Assembly: GCA_900767645.1 (NCBI GenBank)
Contig: CAAFZY010000038.1
Span: 1 to 35,154, forward strand
Source of the DNA: Alphaproteobacteria bacterium
GTDB lineage: Bacteria; Pseudomonadota; Alphaproteobacteria; RF32; CAG-239
Length of the DNA: 35,154 nucleotides
Direction: 5' to 3'
Part shown: one piece after another, positions 1-7,174 of the stretch
Layout of the letters: each line of letters starts with the position of its first letter
Position numbering within the stretch: the stretch's first letter is position 1
Program-made: the position numbers and the translations under genes
The notes under the pieces: generated by a model
Told to the model about the DNA's origin: nothing
What the model saw: only the letters and a program-made list of their open reading frames with translations
Database searches by the model: none

Positions 1-60
1 GATTTTAGCTCGCGTTTTTTTTTTGCAATATTTACGAGTCCGTGCTGTGCATAAGTTGTA
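1..60 (-). promoter_or_regulatory. Pilin-gene leader repeat, copy 1 (gene off left edge)
   Basis: This 60-nt stretch is the same conserved leader found upstream of the two complete prepilin-like genes at 7006 and 16559, with one difference from each. It contains the ten-T run (ten A on the minus strand), followed by GCAATATTTACGAG. In the other copies the coding gene starts on the minus strand about 35 nt to the left of this segment. A fourth prepilin-like gene therefore probably lies just beyond the left edge; none of its coding sequence is visible. The window begins at the 5' arm of the hairpin that buries the ribosome binding site. Confidence 0.75.
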
Positions 61-160
61 TTTAACCACCCCGCCTTCGGCACCCCTCCATAGAGGGGAA
101 TTAATCGAGTCGTATATAAGTTGTATTTAACCACCCTATCGGCGTTCGCCACTTATGTGA
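46..160. repeat. Short intergenic direct repeat with hairpins
   Basis: A 21-bp direct repeat (ATAAGTTGTATTTAACCACCC) occurs at 51-71 and 116-136. Between the copies lies a hairpin with CCCCTC/GAGGGG arms at 85-100, and after the second copy a short CGGCG/CGCCA-type inverted stretch. It looks like a REP-like intergenic repeat 3' of the accC operon, placed against the end of the pilin leader. It may also help end transcription of the accB operon, but there is no clear T-run after a stable stem. No function is known. Confidence 0.45.
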
Positions 161-174
161 AAATAAAATTTAGG

Positions 175-894
175 TTATTCTTTATAAAAAGTTTCGTACA
201 AATGCAGGTAGACCACAATTTGAAATACGGTCAACATTGCGTGCAAAATATATAACATCGCGCGTGAAGTGCTTAATCCGATTATGCTGATGATTAACGG
301 TAATAGCGCAAAAATCAGTAAAAAGACCAAAATGCTTTTTAAGTAGTTGCCGCGAACTTTGTAAAATGCGCTGATTATGGAGCTGTCTTTGTTGTTGATG
401 ACAGAAACCCATCCGAACAGCGGAATTAAAAATGAAAATGACAGCAAGAAAATTGCGCCGCATAACAACAAAACTTTGGCATACGGATTTAATACCAAAA
501 AAATGTAAGTTTGTCGTAAAAATTCGTACAAATCAGGGAATCCGATTAAGTTTTTGCTTAAATAGCGCAACAAATTAAGTCCGAGTTTGCCGCATACAAT
601 TACAAAAAATGAAAAAGCAACCACAGTTAAGAACTTAATCAGCGAATCAACAAATTTTTCTTTGGTGATTAACGGCTTTTGCCCAAAATACAGACTGACG
701 AAAAAAAAGTAAAAAAAGTATATAAACACACCGTATAACAAAAACACGGAAATGTTATTATAAGCGCCGAAGCGACCGGCTAAATAAGAGCCGACAAAAG
801 AAAAAATTGTCAATACGAACAACAGAGGAATATTGTTTCCTATAAATCCTAAAGAATCAATAAACAAGCGGCGTACGGACAATTCTTTCTTCAT
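175..894 (-). CDS. Six-helix membrane protein of unknown function
   Basis: I do not recognise this 239-residue protein. It is very hydrophobic, with about six membrane segments near residues 22-42, 47-70, 88-110, 138-160, 186-207 and 212-235. Short basic or polar stretches separate them, and no catalytic motif is evident. The start ATG follows AAGGACC, 8 nt after the accC stop codon, so it is probably cotranscribed with accB-accC. It could be an integral membrane protein of the DUF type often found beside lipid genes, but a link to fatty-acid synthesis rests only on operon position. No clear Rho-independent terminator follows it. Confidence 0.8.
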   Translation of the reverse strand: MKKELSVRRLFIDSLGFIGNNIPLLFVLTIFSFVGSYLAGRFGAYNNISVFLLYGVFIYFFYFFFVSLYFGQKPLITKEKFVDSLIKFLTVVAFSFFVIVCGKLGLNLLRYLSKNLIGFPDLYEFLRQTYIFLVLNPYAKVLLLCGAIFLLSFSFLIPLFGWVSVINNKDSSIISAFYKVRGNYLKSILVFLLIFALLPLIISIIGLSTSRAMLYILHAMLTVFQIVVYLHLYETFYKE

Positions 895-902
895 GGCGGT
901 CC

Positions 903-2249
903 TTATTTGTTGTGTTGTTTTTCCATAAATTGTTCAAGCCAGTGAATATTATATTGGCCGTCAATAAAGTCAGCCTGAGATATAATTTCCTGATGAAGCG
1001 GAATGGTGGTTTTAACTCCGATAATCACAAACTCTTCCAACGCGCGGCGCAAGCGCATTAAAGCGGCGTTGCGGGTTTTGCCGTGAATAATCAGTTTGGC
1101 AATCATGCTGTCATAATACGGAGGAATTGTGTAGCCGGAGTAAATTTCGGAATCGACGCGAACGCCAAGTCCGCCCGGGGCATGCCATTCGGTGATTTTT
1201 CCGGGACAGGGCACAAAAGTTTCGGGATCTTCGGCATTAATTCGGCATTCAATGGCGTGTCCGTTAAAGATGATGTCTTCTTGCGTGTAGCCAAGTGCGG
1301 CGCCGCTTGCAATTCTGATTTGTTCGCGCACAATATCAATGCCGGTGATTGCTTCCGTAATCGGGTGCTCAACTTGCAGACGTGTGTTCATTTCCATAAA
1401 GTAAAATTTGCCGTCTTCATACAAAAATTCAAGCGTGCCGGCGTTTTGGTAACCGATTTTTTCAATCGCTTTGCGGACAATTTCGCCGATTTTATGGCGC
1501 TCGGCATCATTTAAGGCCGGTGAAGGAGTTTCTTCAATAACTTTTTGATTGTTGCGCTGAATGGAGCAATCACGCTCGCCCAAGTGCACAACATGTCCGT
1601 ATTTATCGGCCAGAATCTGAATTTCGATATGACGAGGTTTTTGTAAATATTTTTCCATGTAAACCACATCGCTGGTAAAAGCCGCTTTGGCTTCAGCGCG
1701 AGCCATGGTGTAGGCTTCGGCCATTTCGGCATCGTTAAAGGCAATTTTCATGCCCTTGCCGCCGCCGCCGTCTTTTGCTTTAACAATAACCGGATATCCG
1801 ATTTTGTTGGCCCAGGCAATGGCGTCTTCAACCGATTGGAGCGCAGGCGATCCGGGAGTAATCGGCAGACCGGCTTCCACAGCGGCTTTGCGCGCCATAA
1901 TTTTATCTCCCATCAAACGCATTTGCGCTGAGGTGGGGCCGATAAAGGTAATGCCGTGCTTTTCAACCATTTCGGCAAAGTCGGCATTTTCAGATAAAAA
2001 ACCGAATCCGGGGTGAATGGCGTCAGCGCCTGTAATTAATGCGGCAGAAATGATAGCCGGTTTGTTTAAGTAAGAATCCGCCGAGCGGGCAGGGCCTATG
2101 CAAACCGCTTCATCGGCTAAGCGAACATGCATGGCGTTGGCATCTGCTTCAGAGTGAACGGCAACCGTGCGGATACCCATTTCACGGCAGGCACGGTGAA
2201 TACGTAAAGCAACTTCGCCGCGGTTTGCGATTAAAACTTTTCCAAACAT
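903..2249 (-). CDS. accC: Acetyl-CoA carboxylase, biotin carboxylase subunit
   Basis: This subunit carboxylates the biotin carried by AccB, using ATP and bicarbonate, in the first committed step of fatty-acid synthesis. Its 448 residues match the family length. The N-terminal preATP-grasp domain begins MFGKVLIANRGEVALRI. The glycine-rich ATP-grasp loop (KAKDGGGGKGMK) lies near residues 157-168. The conserved MEMNTRLQVEHPITE segment with its catalytic Arg and Glu is near 290, and the C-terminal biotin carboxylase domain is complete. A good SD (AAGGA) lies 7 nt before the ATG. The gene lies 11 nt downstream of accB. accA and accD are not in the window. Confidence 0.98.
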   Translation of the reverse strand: MFGKVLIANRGEVALRIHRACREMGIRTVAVHSEADANAMHVRLADEAVCIGPARSADSYLNKPAIISAALITGADAIHPGFGFLSENADFAEMVEKHGITFIGPTSAQMRLMGDKIMARKAAVEAGLPITPGSPALQSVEDAIAWANKIGYPVIVKAKDGGGGKGMKIAFNDAEMAEAYTMARAEAKAAFTSDVVYMEKYLQKPRHIEIQILADKYGHVVHLGERDCSIQRNNQKVIEETPSPALNDAERHKIGEIVRKAIEKIGYQNAGTLEFLYEDGKFYFMEMNTRLQVEHPITEAITGIDIVREQIRIASGAALGYTQEDIIFNGHAIECRINAEDPETFVPCPGKITEWHAPGGLGVRVDSEIYSGYTIPPYYDSMIAKLIIHGKTRNAALMRLRRALEEFVIIGVKTTIPLHQEIISQADFIDGQYNIHWLEQFMEKQHNK

Positions 2250-2260
2250 ACAAAATTCCT

Positions 2261-2755
2261 TTATTCAATTACGACCAAAGGAGCGCCATATTCAACAGGA
2301 TCGCCGCTCTCAACCAAAATTTTGGTGATTCTGCCGCCTTTGTGGGCTTTTACCGGATTAAATGTTTTCATGGCTTCAATTAAGCAAACGGTGTCGCCGG
2401 CGGCAACAACGTCGCCTACATTAACATAGTTGGCGGCGTTAGGATCTGATGAAAGGTAAACAACGCCGACCATCGGAGATTTAACAGCGTTGGGGCTGTT
2501 GGTGTAATCTTCAACCTGAGAAACAGCTTCTTCAGTAGCGACAGATTCTTCAGTGTTTGCCGGTAATGAAGCCGGAGCAATCGGAGCCGGTTGAACCGGT
2601 GTCGCCGGAATATACGAAGTTGCGGCAATGCCGTTTACCTGACGCGATAAAGTGATTTTGCAGGCTTCGTCTTCATATTCAAGTTTGGTTAAGTTAGTTT
2701 TATCCAATATTTCAGCCAGTTTGCTGACAACTTTGGTATCAATGGGATTAGACAT
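2261..2755 (-). CDS. accB: Biotin carboxyl carrier protein of acetyl-CoA carboxylase
   Basis: This protein carries the biotin that AccC carboxylates. At 164 residues it has three parts: a short N-terminal helical region (to about 45), a Pro/Ala-rich flexible linker (about 48-75) and a C-terminal biotinyl domain. The biotin attachment motif is EAMKTFNP with Lys130 as the modified residue; the usual Met after the Lys-Thr/Leu is Phe here. It is first in the accB-accC-membrane protein operon. SD strength is modest (GAGAGAAAA). A candidate sigma70-type promoter lies upstream. Confidence 0.97.
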   Translation of the reverse strand: MSNPIDTKVVSKLAEILDKTNLTKLEYEDEACKITLSRQVNGIAATSYIPATPVQPAPIAPASLPANTEESVATEEAVSQVEDYTNSPNAVKSPMVGVVYLSSDPNAANYVNVGDVVAAGDTVCLIEAMKTFNPVKAHKGGRITKILVESGDPVEYGAPLVVIE

Positions 2756-2796
2756 TGTTATTTTCTCTCATAAAGTTTATAAATCAGCTTTGATTC

Positions 2797-2826
2797 ATAG
2801 TACGAAATTAATCAAAAAACAATCAA
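2797..2826 (-). promoter_or_regulatory. Candidate promoter of accB operon
   Basis: On the minus strand TTGATT (2826-2821) and TACTAT (2802-2797) are separated by 18 nt, about 42 nt upstream of the accB ATG. The flanking 2756-3005 interval is very AT-rich and holds no gene. Assignment is by consensus matching only. Confidence 0.35.
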
Positions 2827-2988
2827 AATCGTCAATTTTATGCAATTTTTTGCAAAAAATAACGATTTTTTAGCAAAAAATGCTCAAAAATCACAATTTT
2901 ACGGATTTTTAGGTTTGTGATATTTCGGTTGATAATTCACAGCTGATTTTTAACGTTAAGACAAATAACCATAGCACAATGCCCGATT

Positions 2989-3003
2989 TGTGCATAAGTT
3001 GTA
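2989..3003. repeat. Isolated copy of the 15-nt leader end TGTGCATAAGTTGTA
   Basis: The 15-mer that forms the distal end of the pilin leaders (46-60, 7087-7101, and with one change 16639-16653) appears here without the rest of the leader. It lies directly 3' of the small HTH gene on the minus strand. This shows the end segment can occur separately. It may be a small dispersed repeat rather than part of a pilin promoter. Confidence 0.5.
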
Positions 3004-3005
3004 TT

Positions 3006-3260
3006 TTACGAATCTTTCGGCAGCGGCTCAAAACTTATTGCTAATTGTTTGTCAAAAACACGGGCAATACCTTCTAAACGATATAAATCTAAAAACCCTT
3101 TACCAAGCTCCCATTTTTCAAGAATATAAGGACCGGTGCCGCATAAATTGCTAAGCTCAAGCAATGTCATTTGTTTTTGGGTGCGCATTTGGTAAATTTG
3201 GCGACCGATGTTGTTGCGGGTAGATTGGCGAATCCGGTTAAAATGTTTTTTATCAAGCAT
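3006..3260 (-). CDS. Small helix-turn-helix (XRE-like) protein
   Basis: An 84-residue protein with one lambda-repressor-like HTH: an N-terminal basic helix, then IGRQIYQMRTQKQMTLLELS, a turn (NLCGTGPYILEKWELGKGF) and helices 4-5 (LYRLEGIARVFD). It ends in a short tail ISFEPLPKDS. I chose the ATG at 3260 because AAGGAG lies about 9 nt upstream. A longer reading frame would run back through a terminator hairpin. It is probably a DNA-binding regulator; its target is unknown. Upstream on the same strand is a structured RNA ending in a terminator, so the gene may be controlled by read-through or attenuation. Confidence 0.8.
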   Translation of the reverse strand: MLDKKHFNRIRQSTRNNIGRQIYQMRTQKQMTLLELSNLCGTGPYILEKWELGKGFLDLYRLEGIARVFDKQLAISFEPLPKDS

Positions 3261-3283
3261 ATTTTTTGCTCCTTTATTTGTTT

Positions 3284-3320
3284 GAATTAAAACAAAACCG
3301 CTTTGAAAATCAAAGCGGGG
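3284..3320 (-). terminator. Rho-independent terminator ending the candidate RNA
   Basis: A perfect 8-bp stem CCGCTTTG/CAAAGCGG (3298-3305 with 3311-3318) has a 5-nt loop. On the minus strand it is followed by GGTTTTGTTTT. It lies between the structured RNA and the HTH gene, so it either ends the RNA or attenuates the HTH gene. Confidence 0.75.
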
Positions 3321-3444
3321 AGCTGAAAAACTGCTCAAAGTCAGCCTCCCTTATTCGTCGTGAATGCGCTTATTTCGGGAACTCCCCCTAAAAAGGAGCT
3401 TCTTTGAGTTTGATGTTTTTCAGGCACCACCGTCAAACGACGAT
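3284..3444 (-). ncRNA. Candidate structured small RNA, unidentified
   Basis: On the minus strand a promoter-like pair (3473-3478 and 3451-3456) is followed by about 160 nt ending in a strong terminator. The body has nested long-range helices. CTGAAAAAC (3423-3415) pairs with GTTTTTCAG (3331-3323), a 9-bp stem. Inside it CTCAAAG (3408-3402) pairs with CTTTGAG (3340-3334), 7 bp. The interior can form an AGCTCC/GGAGTT hairpin and a CCC/GGG stem capped by ATTC/GAAT. No good reading frame is contained. It does not show the conserved SRP RNA loop. 6S RNA is similar in size and rod shape, but I cannot show identity. It could instead be a 5' attenuator leader of the HTH gene downstream. Confidence 0.5.
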
Positions 3445-3450
3445 AAAATC

Positions 3451-3478
3451 ATATTACTCAAAAATGTGATTTTTTCAA
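3451..3478 (-). promoter_or_regulatory. Candidate promoter of the structured RNA
   Basis: TTGAAA (3478-3473) and TAATAT (3456-3451) on the minus strand, spaced by 16 nt. The predicted start is near 3444, shortly before a small CGTC-GTTT-GACG hairpin and the long stem of the RNA. Confidence 0.5.
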
Positions 3479-3616
3479 GCAAAAAGTGCTTTTATAATCT
3501 TTTGTACACTTTTCAAAAGACCTCTTATCTGTTTGCACCTAACAATATATATGTGTCAGTTGTGTGAATTGCAACAATTTAGAAATAATAGTTGATTGAA
3601 TATTCGTAAATTAAGA

Positions 3617-3646
3617 TTGTTTATTAAAAATTCTCTGTCATTATAA
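3617..3646 (+). promoter_or_regulatory. Candidate adhE promoter
   Basis: TTGTTT (3617-3622) and TTATAA (3641-3646) with an 18-nt spacer, about 38 nt upstream of the adhE ATG. The SD GGGAGAAAA precedes the start by 6 nt. No convincing FNR or Rex-type operator was found by eye. Confidence 0.35.
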
Positions 3647-3683
3647 GGTCAGAAAAATTTTTTAAACTGGGAGAAAACTAATT

Positions 3684-6302
3684 ATGGCTCAAAACGATGT
3701 TAAAGTTGTAGATGAAGCAGCAGAAGAAAAATACATTGACGAACTGGTTAGCAAAGTAAGTCAGGCACAAAAAAAGTTTGCTGAATATTCACAAGAACAA
3801 GTTGACTATATTTTCCGCCGTGTGGCTCTTAAAATGAGTTCGCTCCGTATTCCGCTTGCCAAAATGGCGGTTGAAGAAACCGGAATGGGAGTGGTTGAAG
3901 ATAAAGTGATAAAAAACCACTTTGCCGCTGAATATATTTATAATAAATTCAAAAATACCAAAACTTGCGGAATTTTGGAAGAAGACAAAGATAATGGCTT
4001 AATTAAAATGGCTGAGCCTTTGGGGGTTATTGCCGGCGTTGTTCCGACCACTAACCCGACTTCAACTGCTATTTTCAAAACTTTAATTGCCTTAAAAACT
4101 CGTAACGGCATTATCTTTTCGCCGCATCCGCGCGCTAAAAAAAGCACGGTAGAAGCCGCTCGCATTATGTTGGAAGAGGCTGTTAAGGCCGGTGCTCCGG
4201 AAAATATTATCGGCTGGATTGATGAGCCGAGCATTTTGCGCACTCAGTATTTAATGCGACATCCGAAGGTAGACATTATTTTGGCCACCGGCGGTCCGGG
4301 AATGGTTAAATCAGCTTATTCATCAGGTAAACCGGCATTGGGCGTAGGAGCAGGCAACACTCCGGCAGTTATTGATGAAACCGCCGATATTCAGATGGCA
4401 GTAAGCTCAATTTTAATGTCTAAAACCTTTGATAACGGAATGATTTGCGCTTCAGAACAATCGGTTATTGCGGTTAAAGACATTTATGACGCCGTTAAAG
4501 CCGAATTTTTGAAACGCGGCGCCTATATTTTGACCGCGGCTGAAAAAGAAAAGCTCGGCAAAGTAATTATGATTGACGGCAAACTCAATGCCGGAATCGT
4601 TGGGCAAAAGGCCGCGACAATTGCCAATATGGCAGGTATTAAAGTTGCGCCTGAAACTAAAGTTTTGATTGCCGAAGTTGCAAAAGTCGGCAAAGAAGAA
4701 CCGTTCTCAGCCGAAAAACTTTCGCCGGTTTTGGCTATGTATAAAGCGCCTGATTTTGAAAGCGCCGCCAAGCTTGCCAAAGATTTGGTTACATTCGGCG
4801 GTAACGGTCATACTTCAGTGCTTTATACCGACCAAAGCAAAGACGAGCGGGTTAAATATTTCGGACACTTGCTGCACACCGGTCGTGTTTTGATTAACTG
4901 CCCGTCATCACAGGGTGCTATCGGTGATATTTATAACTTCAGACTTGAACCGTCATTAACTTTGGGCTGTGGCTCTTGGGGCGGCAACTCGGTTAGTGAA
5001 AACGTAGGAGTAAAACATTTGATGAATATTAAAAATATTGCAAAACGTGAAGAAAATATGCTTTGGTTCAAAGTTCCGCCGAAGGTTTACTTTAAACCCG
5101 GATGCCTCTCTTTTGCCTTAAAAGAATTGGCCGGCAAAAAACGCGCGTTTATCATTACCGATAAAGCTTTGTTTGATTTGGGCTATACCCGTAAAGTTAC
5201 CGATGTTTTGGAACCGCTCGGCATTCAGTACCAAATTTTCAGCGATGTTCGTCCGGATCCGGATTTGACTACCATTAACAAAGCAAAATCTATGGTAGAT
5301 ACCTTTGCGCCTGATGTTATTATCGCATTGGGTGGCGGTTCACCGATTGACGCGGCTAAAATTTTGTGGATTATGTATGAACATCCGGAACTGAAATTTG
5401 AAGATTTGGCTATGCGCTTTATGGATATCCGCAAACGTATTTTTGAATTTCCGTCTTTGGGCGAAAAAGCTCAGTTGGTTGCTATTCCGACCACATCAGG
5501 TACCGGTTCGGAAGTTACTCCGTTCTCAATTATTACCGATGATTCAACCGGAATTAAATATGCAATTGCCGACTATGCGTTGACCCCGTCAATGGCGATT
5601 GTTGATACCGACTTGGTATTGACCATGCCGCGCGGATTGTGCGCCGCTTCAGGTATTGACGTTATGACCCACGCTTTGGAATCGTACGTTTCATCAATGG
5701 CAACCGATTATACCAGAGGTTTGTCATTAGAGGCCGGTCGTTTGGTTTTGGATAACTTGCCGAACTCATACAAAAACAATGATCCGAAAGCTCGTGAAAA
5801 AATGCACCACGCCGCTACTATTGCCGGTATGGCATTTGCCAATGCCTTTTTGGGTGTTTGCCACTCAATGGCTCACAAGCTCGGCGCCGCATTCCATATT
5901 CCGCACGGATTTGCCAATGCGTTGCTGATTTCACAGGTTATTCGTTACAATGCGTCGGATTGTCCGGCTAAGCAATGCGCATTTCCGCAGTATCGTTTTC
6001 CGAACGCTAAAGCGGCTTATGCCTCATTTGCCGAAAACTTGGGCTTAAAAGGCAAAAACGACGATGAAAAAGTTGATAATTTGATTAAAGCGATTGAAGA
6101 ACTCAAAAAAGAAATCGGAGTTCCGGCTTCAATTAAAGAGTGGGGAATTTCAAAAGAAGACTTCACCGAAGCGATGAAGACTTTGCCGACTTTGGCGTTT
6201 GACGACCAATGCACCGGTTCTAACCCGCGTTATCCGCTGATTGATGAAATTGAAAAACTTTATTGGTTGGCTTATGAGGGTAATTATAACTTTAATCTGT
6301 AA
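3684..6302 (+). CDS. adhE: Bifunctional acetaldehyde-CoA / iron alcohol dehydrogenase
   Basis: AdhE reduces acetyl-CoA to acetaldehyde and then to ethanol, regenerating two NAD+ in fermentation, and forms spirosomes in known members. Its 872 residues match the family. The N-terminal aldehyde dehydrogenase half carries the catalytic Cys255 in FDNGMICASEQS and an NAD site around GVGAGNTP. The C-terminal iron alcohol dehydrogenase half starts near residue 450. It has the GGGSPIDAAK nucleotide loop and iron-binding His residues in the HALES and HSMAHKLGAAFHIPHG regions. All key residues are present. The gene is monocistronic, with its own promoter and a strong terminator. It is the clearest sign of an anaerobic, ethanol-forming metabolism. 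Confidence 0.98.
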   Translation: MAQNDVKVVDEAAEEKYIDELVSKVSQAQKKFAEYSQEQVDYIFRRVALKMSSLRIPLAKMAVEETGMGVVEDKVIKNHFAAEYIYNKFKNTKTCGILEEDKDNGLIKMAEPLGVIAGVVPTTNPTSTAIFKTLIALKTRNGIIFSPHPRAKKSTVEAARIMLEEAVKAGAPENIIGWIDEPSILRTQYLMRHPKVDIILATGGPGMVKSAYSSGKPALGVGAGNTPAVIDETADIQMAVSSILMSKTFDNGMICASEQSVIAVKDIYDAVKAEFLKRGAYILTAAEKEKLGKVIMIDGKLNAGIVGQKAATIANMAGIKVAPETKVLIAEVAKVGKEEPFSAEKLSPVLAMYKAPDFESAAKLAKDLVTFGGNGHTSVLYTDQSKDERVKYFGHLLHTGRVLINCPSSQGAIGDIYNFRLEPSLTLGCGSWGGNSVSENVGVKHLMNIKNIAKREENMLWFKVPPKVYFKPGCLSFALKELAGKKRAFIITDKALFDLGYTRKVTDVLEPLGIQYQIFSDVRPDPDLTTINKAKSMVDTFAPDVIIALGGGSPIDAAKILWIMYEHPELKFEDLAMRFMDIRKRIFEFPSLGEKAQLVAIPTTSGTGSEVTPFSIITDDSTGIKYAIADYALTPSMAIVDTDLVLTMPRGLCAASGIDVMTHALESYVSSMATDYTRGLSLEAGRLVLDNLPNSYKNNDPKAREKMHHAATIAGMAFANAFLGVCHSMAHKLGAAFHIPHGFANALLISQVIRYNASDCPAKQCAFPQYRFPNAKAAYASFAENLGLKGKNDDEKVDNLIKAIEELKKEIGVPASIKEWGISKEDFTEAMKTLPTLAFDDQCTGSNPRYPLIDEIEKLYWLAYEGNYNFNL

Positions 6303-6318
6303 TTAAATTACGCCACTT

Positions 6319-6358
6319 ATAACCCCCTTTTATCAAACGATAAGAGGGGGTTATGTTT
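6319..6358 (+). terminator. adhE terminator
   Basis: A 16-bp stem (6319-6334 with 6339-6354, one G-U pair) with an AAAC loop is followed by GTTTT on the plus strand. It ends adhE and separates it from the convergent prepilin-like gene. Confidence 0.9.
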
Positions 6359-6385
6359 TATAGGATAAGGTTGGAAAAATGGAGC

Positions 6386-7006
6386 TTATTCAATTCTAAA
6401 AATGAAGTAAAGATGGCAACTTGTTGAGCCTTCGTCGCAATATTTACACTGATTATAAATTTGTTCTTGCGTGATGTTTCTGATGCAATTATTGGTACAT
6501 TCTTTGTCGCCGAGATAGCGGTTGCCGTAATTATCTATATCGTTTGAATTTTTATGAGTGCCGGTGCTGTATAATTCGTTGTGAAATTCTTTGGCGATAG
6601 TTAAAAGGTTTTGACATACCGCGAAATTTTCCGATGATGTTATGGAATAATTAAGTATAACTTCGTTGCAAATGGTATTGTCATCGTTACAGCCATTGGT
6701 TTGAAGCGTAACCTTAGCACCGAATCTGTCATATAAATAACCGGAATCGTCTTTAATCATCTCTTGCGGAATTTCGCCAAGTTTTATAAAATAAGGCGTA
6801 AGCGACATAGCTTGCGGACCCCTTCCGAAGCTGAGCCGATGCCGATACAGGGCGTTTAACAGCCAGCTGATTTGTTCGGCTTGTTTGTTGAGCTTGTACT
6901 TTATCATTGCCTTGGAGTAACCGGCAATAGCGCCGACGCTTAAAACTCCTATTATCGCTAAAACGCCAAGCATCTCGACCATTGAACGACCGGATTGTGT
7001 ATTCAT
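6386..7006 (-). CDS. Type IV prepilin-like protein 1
   Basis: A 206-residue protein with a class III (prepilin) signal: a short leader MNTQSG, predicted cleavage after Gly, then RSMVEM with Glu5 and a ~20-residue hydrophobic helix. It resembles type IV pilins or type II secretion pseudopilins. The family usually has Phe or Met at mature position 1; here it is Arg. The C-terminal half has several Cys, including GDKECTNNC and two CxxC-like pairs near the end, a pattern shared with the other two copies. The ATG at 7006 is chosen because GAGGAG lies 9 nt upstream; an upstream TTG would overlap that SD. The leader is a conserved repeat. The role in a pilus or secretion system is inferred; no assembly genes are nearby. 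Confidence 0.85.
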   Translation of the reverse strand: MNTQSGRSMVEMLGVLAIIGVLSVGAIAGYSKAMIKYKLNKQAEQISWLLNALYRHRLSFGRGPQAMSLTPYFIKLGEIPQEMIKDDSGYLYDRFGAKVTLQTNGCNDDNTICNEVILNYSITSSENFAVCQNLLTIAKEFHNELYSTGTHKNSNDIDNYGNRYLGDKECTNNCIRNITQEQIYNQCKYCDEGSTSCHLYFIFRIE

Positions 7007-7101
7007 GAGTAAAAACCTCCTCAAAACAGTTAATTTGAGAAGATTTTAGCTCGCGTTTTTTTTTTGCAATATTTACGAGTCCATGCTGTGCATAAGTTGT
7101 A
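7007..7101 (-). promoter_or_regulatory. Pilin leader repeat, copy 2, with SD-sequestering hairpin
   Basis: The conserved 60-nt part is 7042-7101. Nearer the start codon, the minus-strand RNA arm AAAAUCUUCUCAAA can pair with UUUGAGGAGGUUUU. This gives 14 continuous pairs including two G-U pairs and places the SD GAGGAG inside the stem. Compared with copy 3 the distal arm differs but pairing is kept through G-U. A competing reading is a promoter TTGCAA-N15-TAAAAT within the leader. That would start transcription inside the 5' arm and prevent the hairpin. Confidence 0.7.
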
Positions 7102-7120
7102 TAAGCTAACCGGCTATTCA

Positions 7121-7154
7121 AAAAAATCTCCGGTTTTAATACCGGAGATTTTTT
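7121..7154. terminator. Terminator after the DsbA-family gene
   Basis: A perfect 14-bp palindrome (7121-7134 with 7141-7154) with A6 and T6 at its outer ends and a 6-nt loop, so it can work in both directions. It ends the minus-strand DsbA-family gene 20 nt after its stop codon and insulates the pilin leader that follows. Confidence 0.9.
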
Positions 7155-7174
7155 AATTAATCAATGATTGAAAA

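Noticed and set aside
1083..1514. A 143-codon open frame opposite accC
   Set aside because: It is antisense to a conserved gene and has no recognisable domain; the accC frame explains the sequence.
3284..3444. SRP (4.5S) RNA
   Set aside because: The conserved GGAAGGAAGCA-type loop is absent and the stem arrangement differs.
7007..7024. Upstream TTG start adding MRRFLL to prepilin 1
   Set aside because: It would place the SD GAGGAG inside the coding sequence, and the leader length of copy 2 supports the ATG at 7006.
7060..7090. Sigma-54 promoter in the pilin leader (GG ... GC pair)
   Set aside because: The distance between GG and GC is 13 nt, not the required 10.
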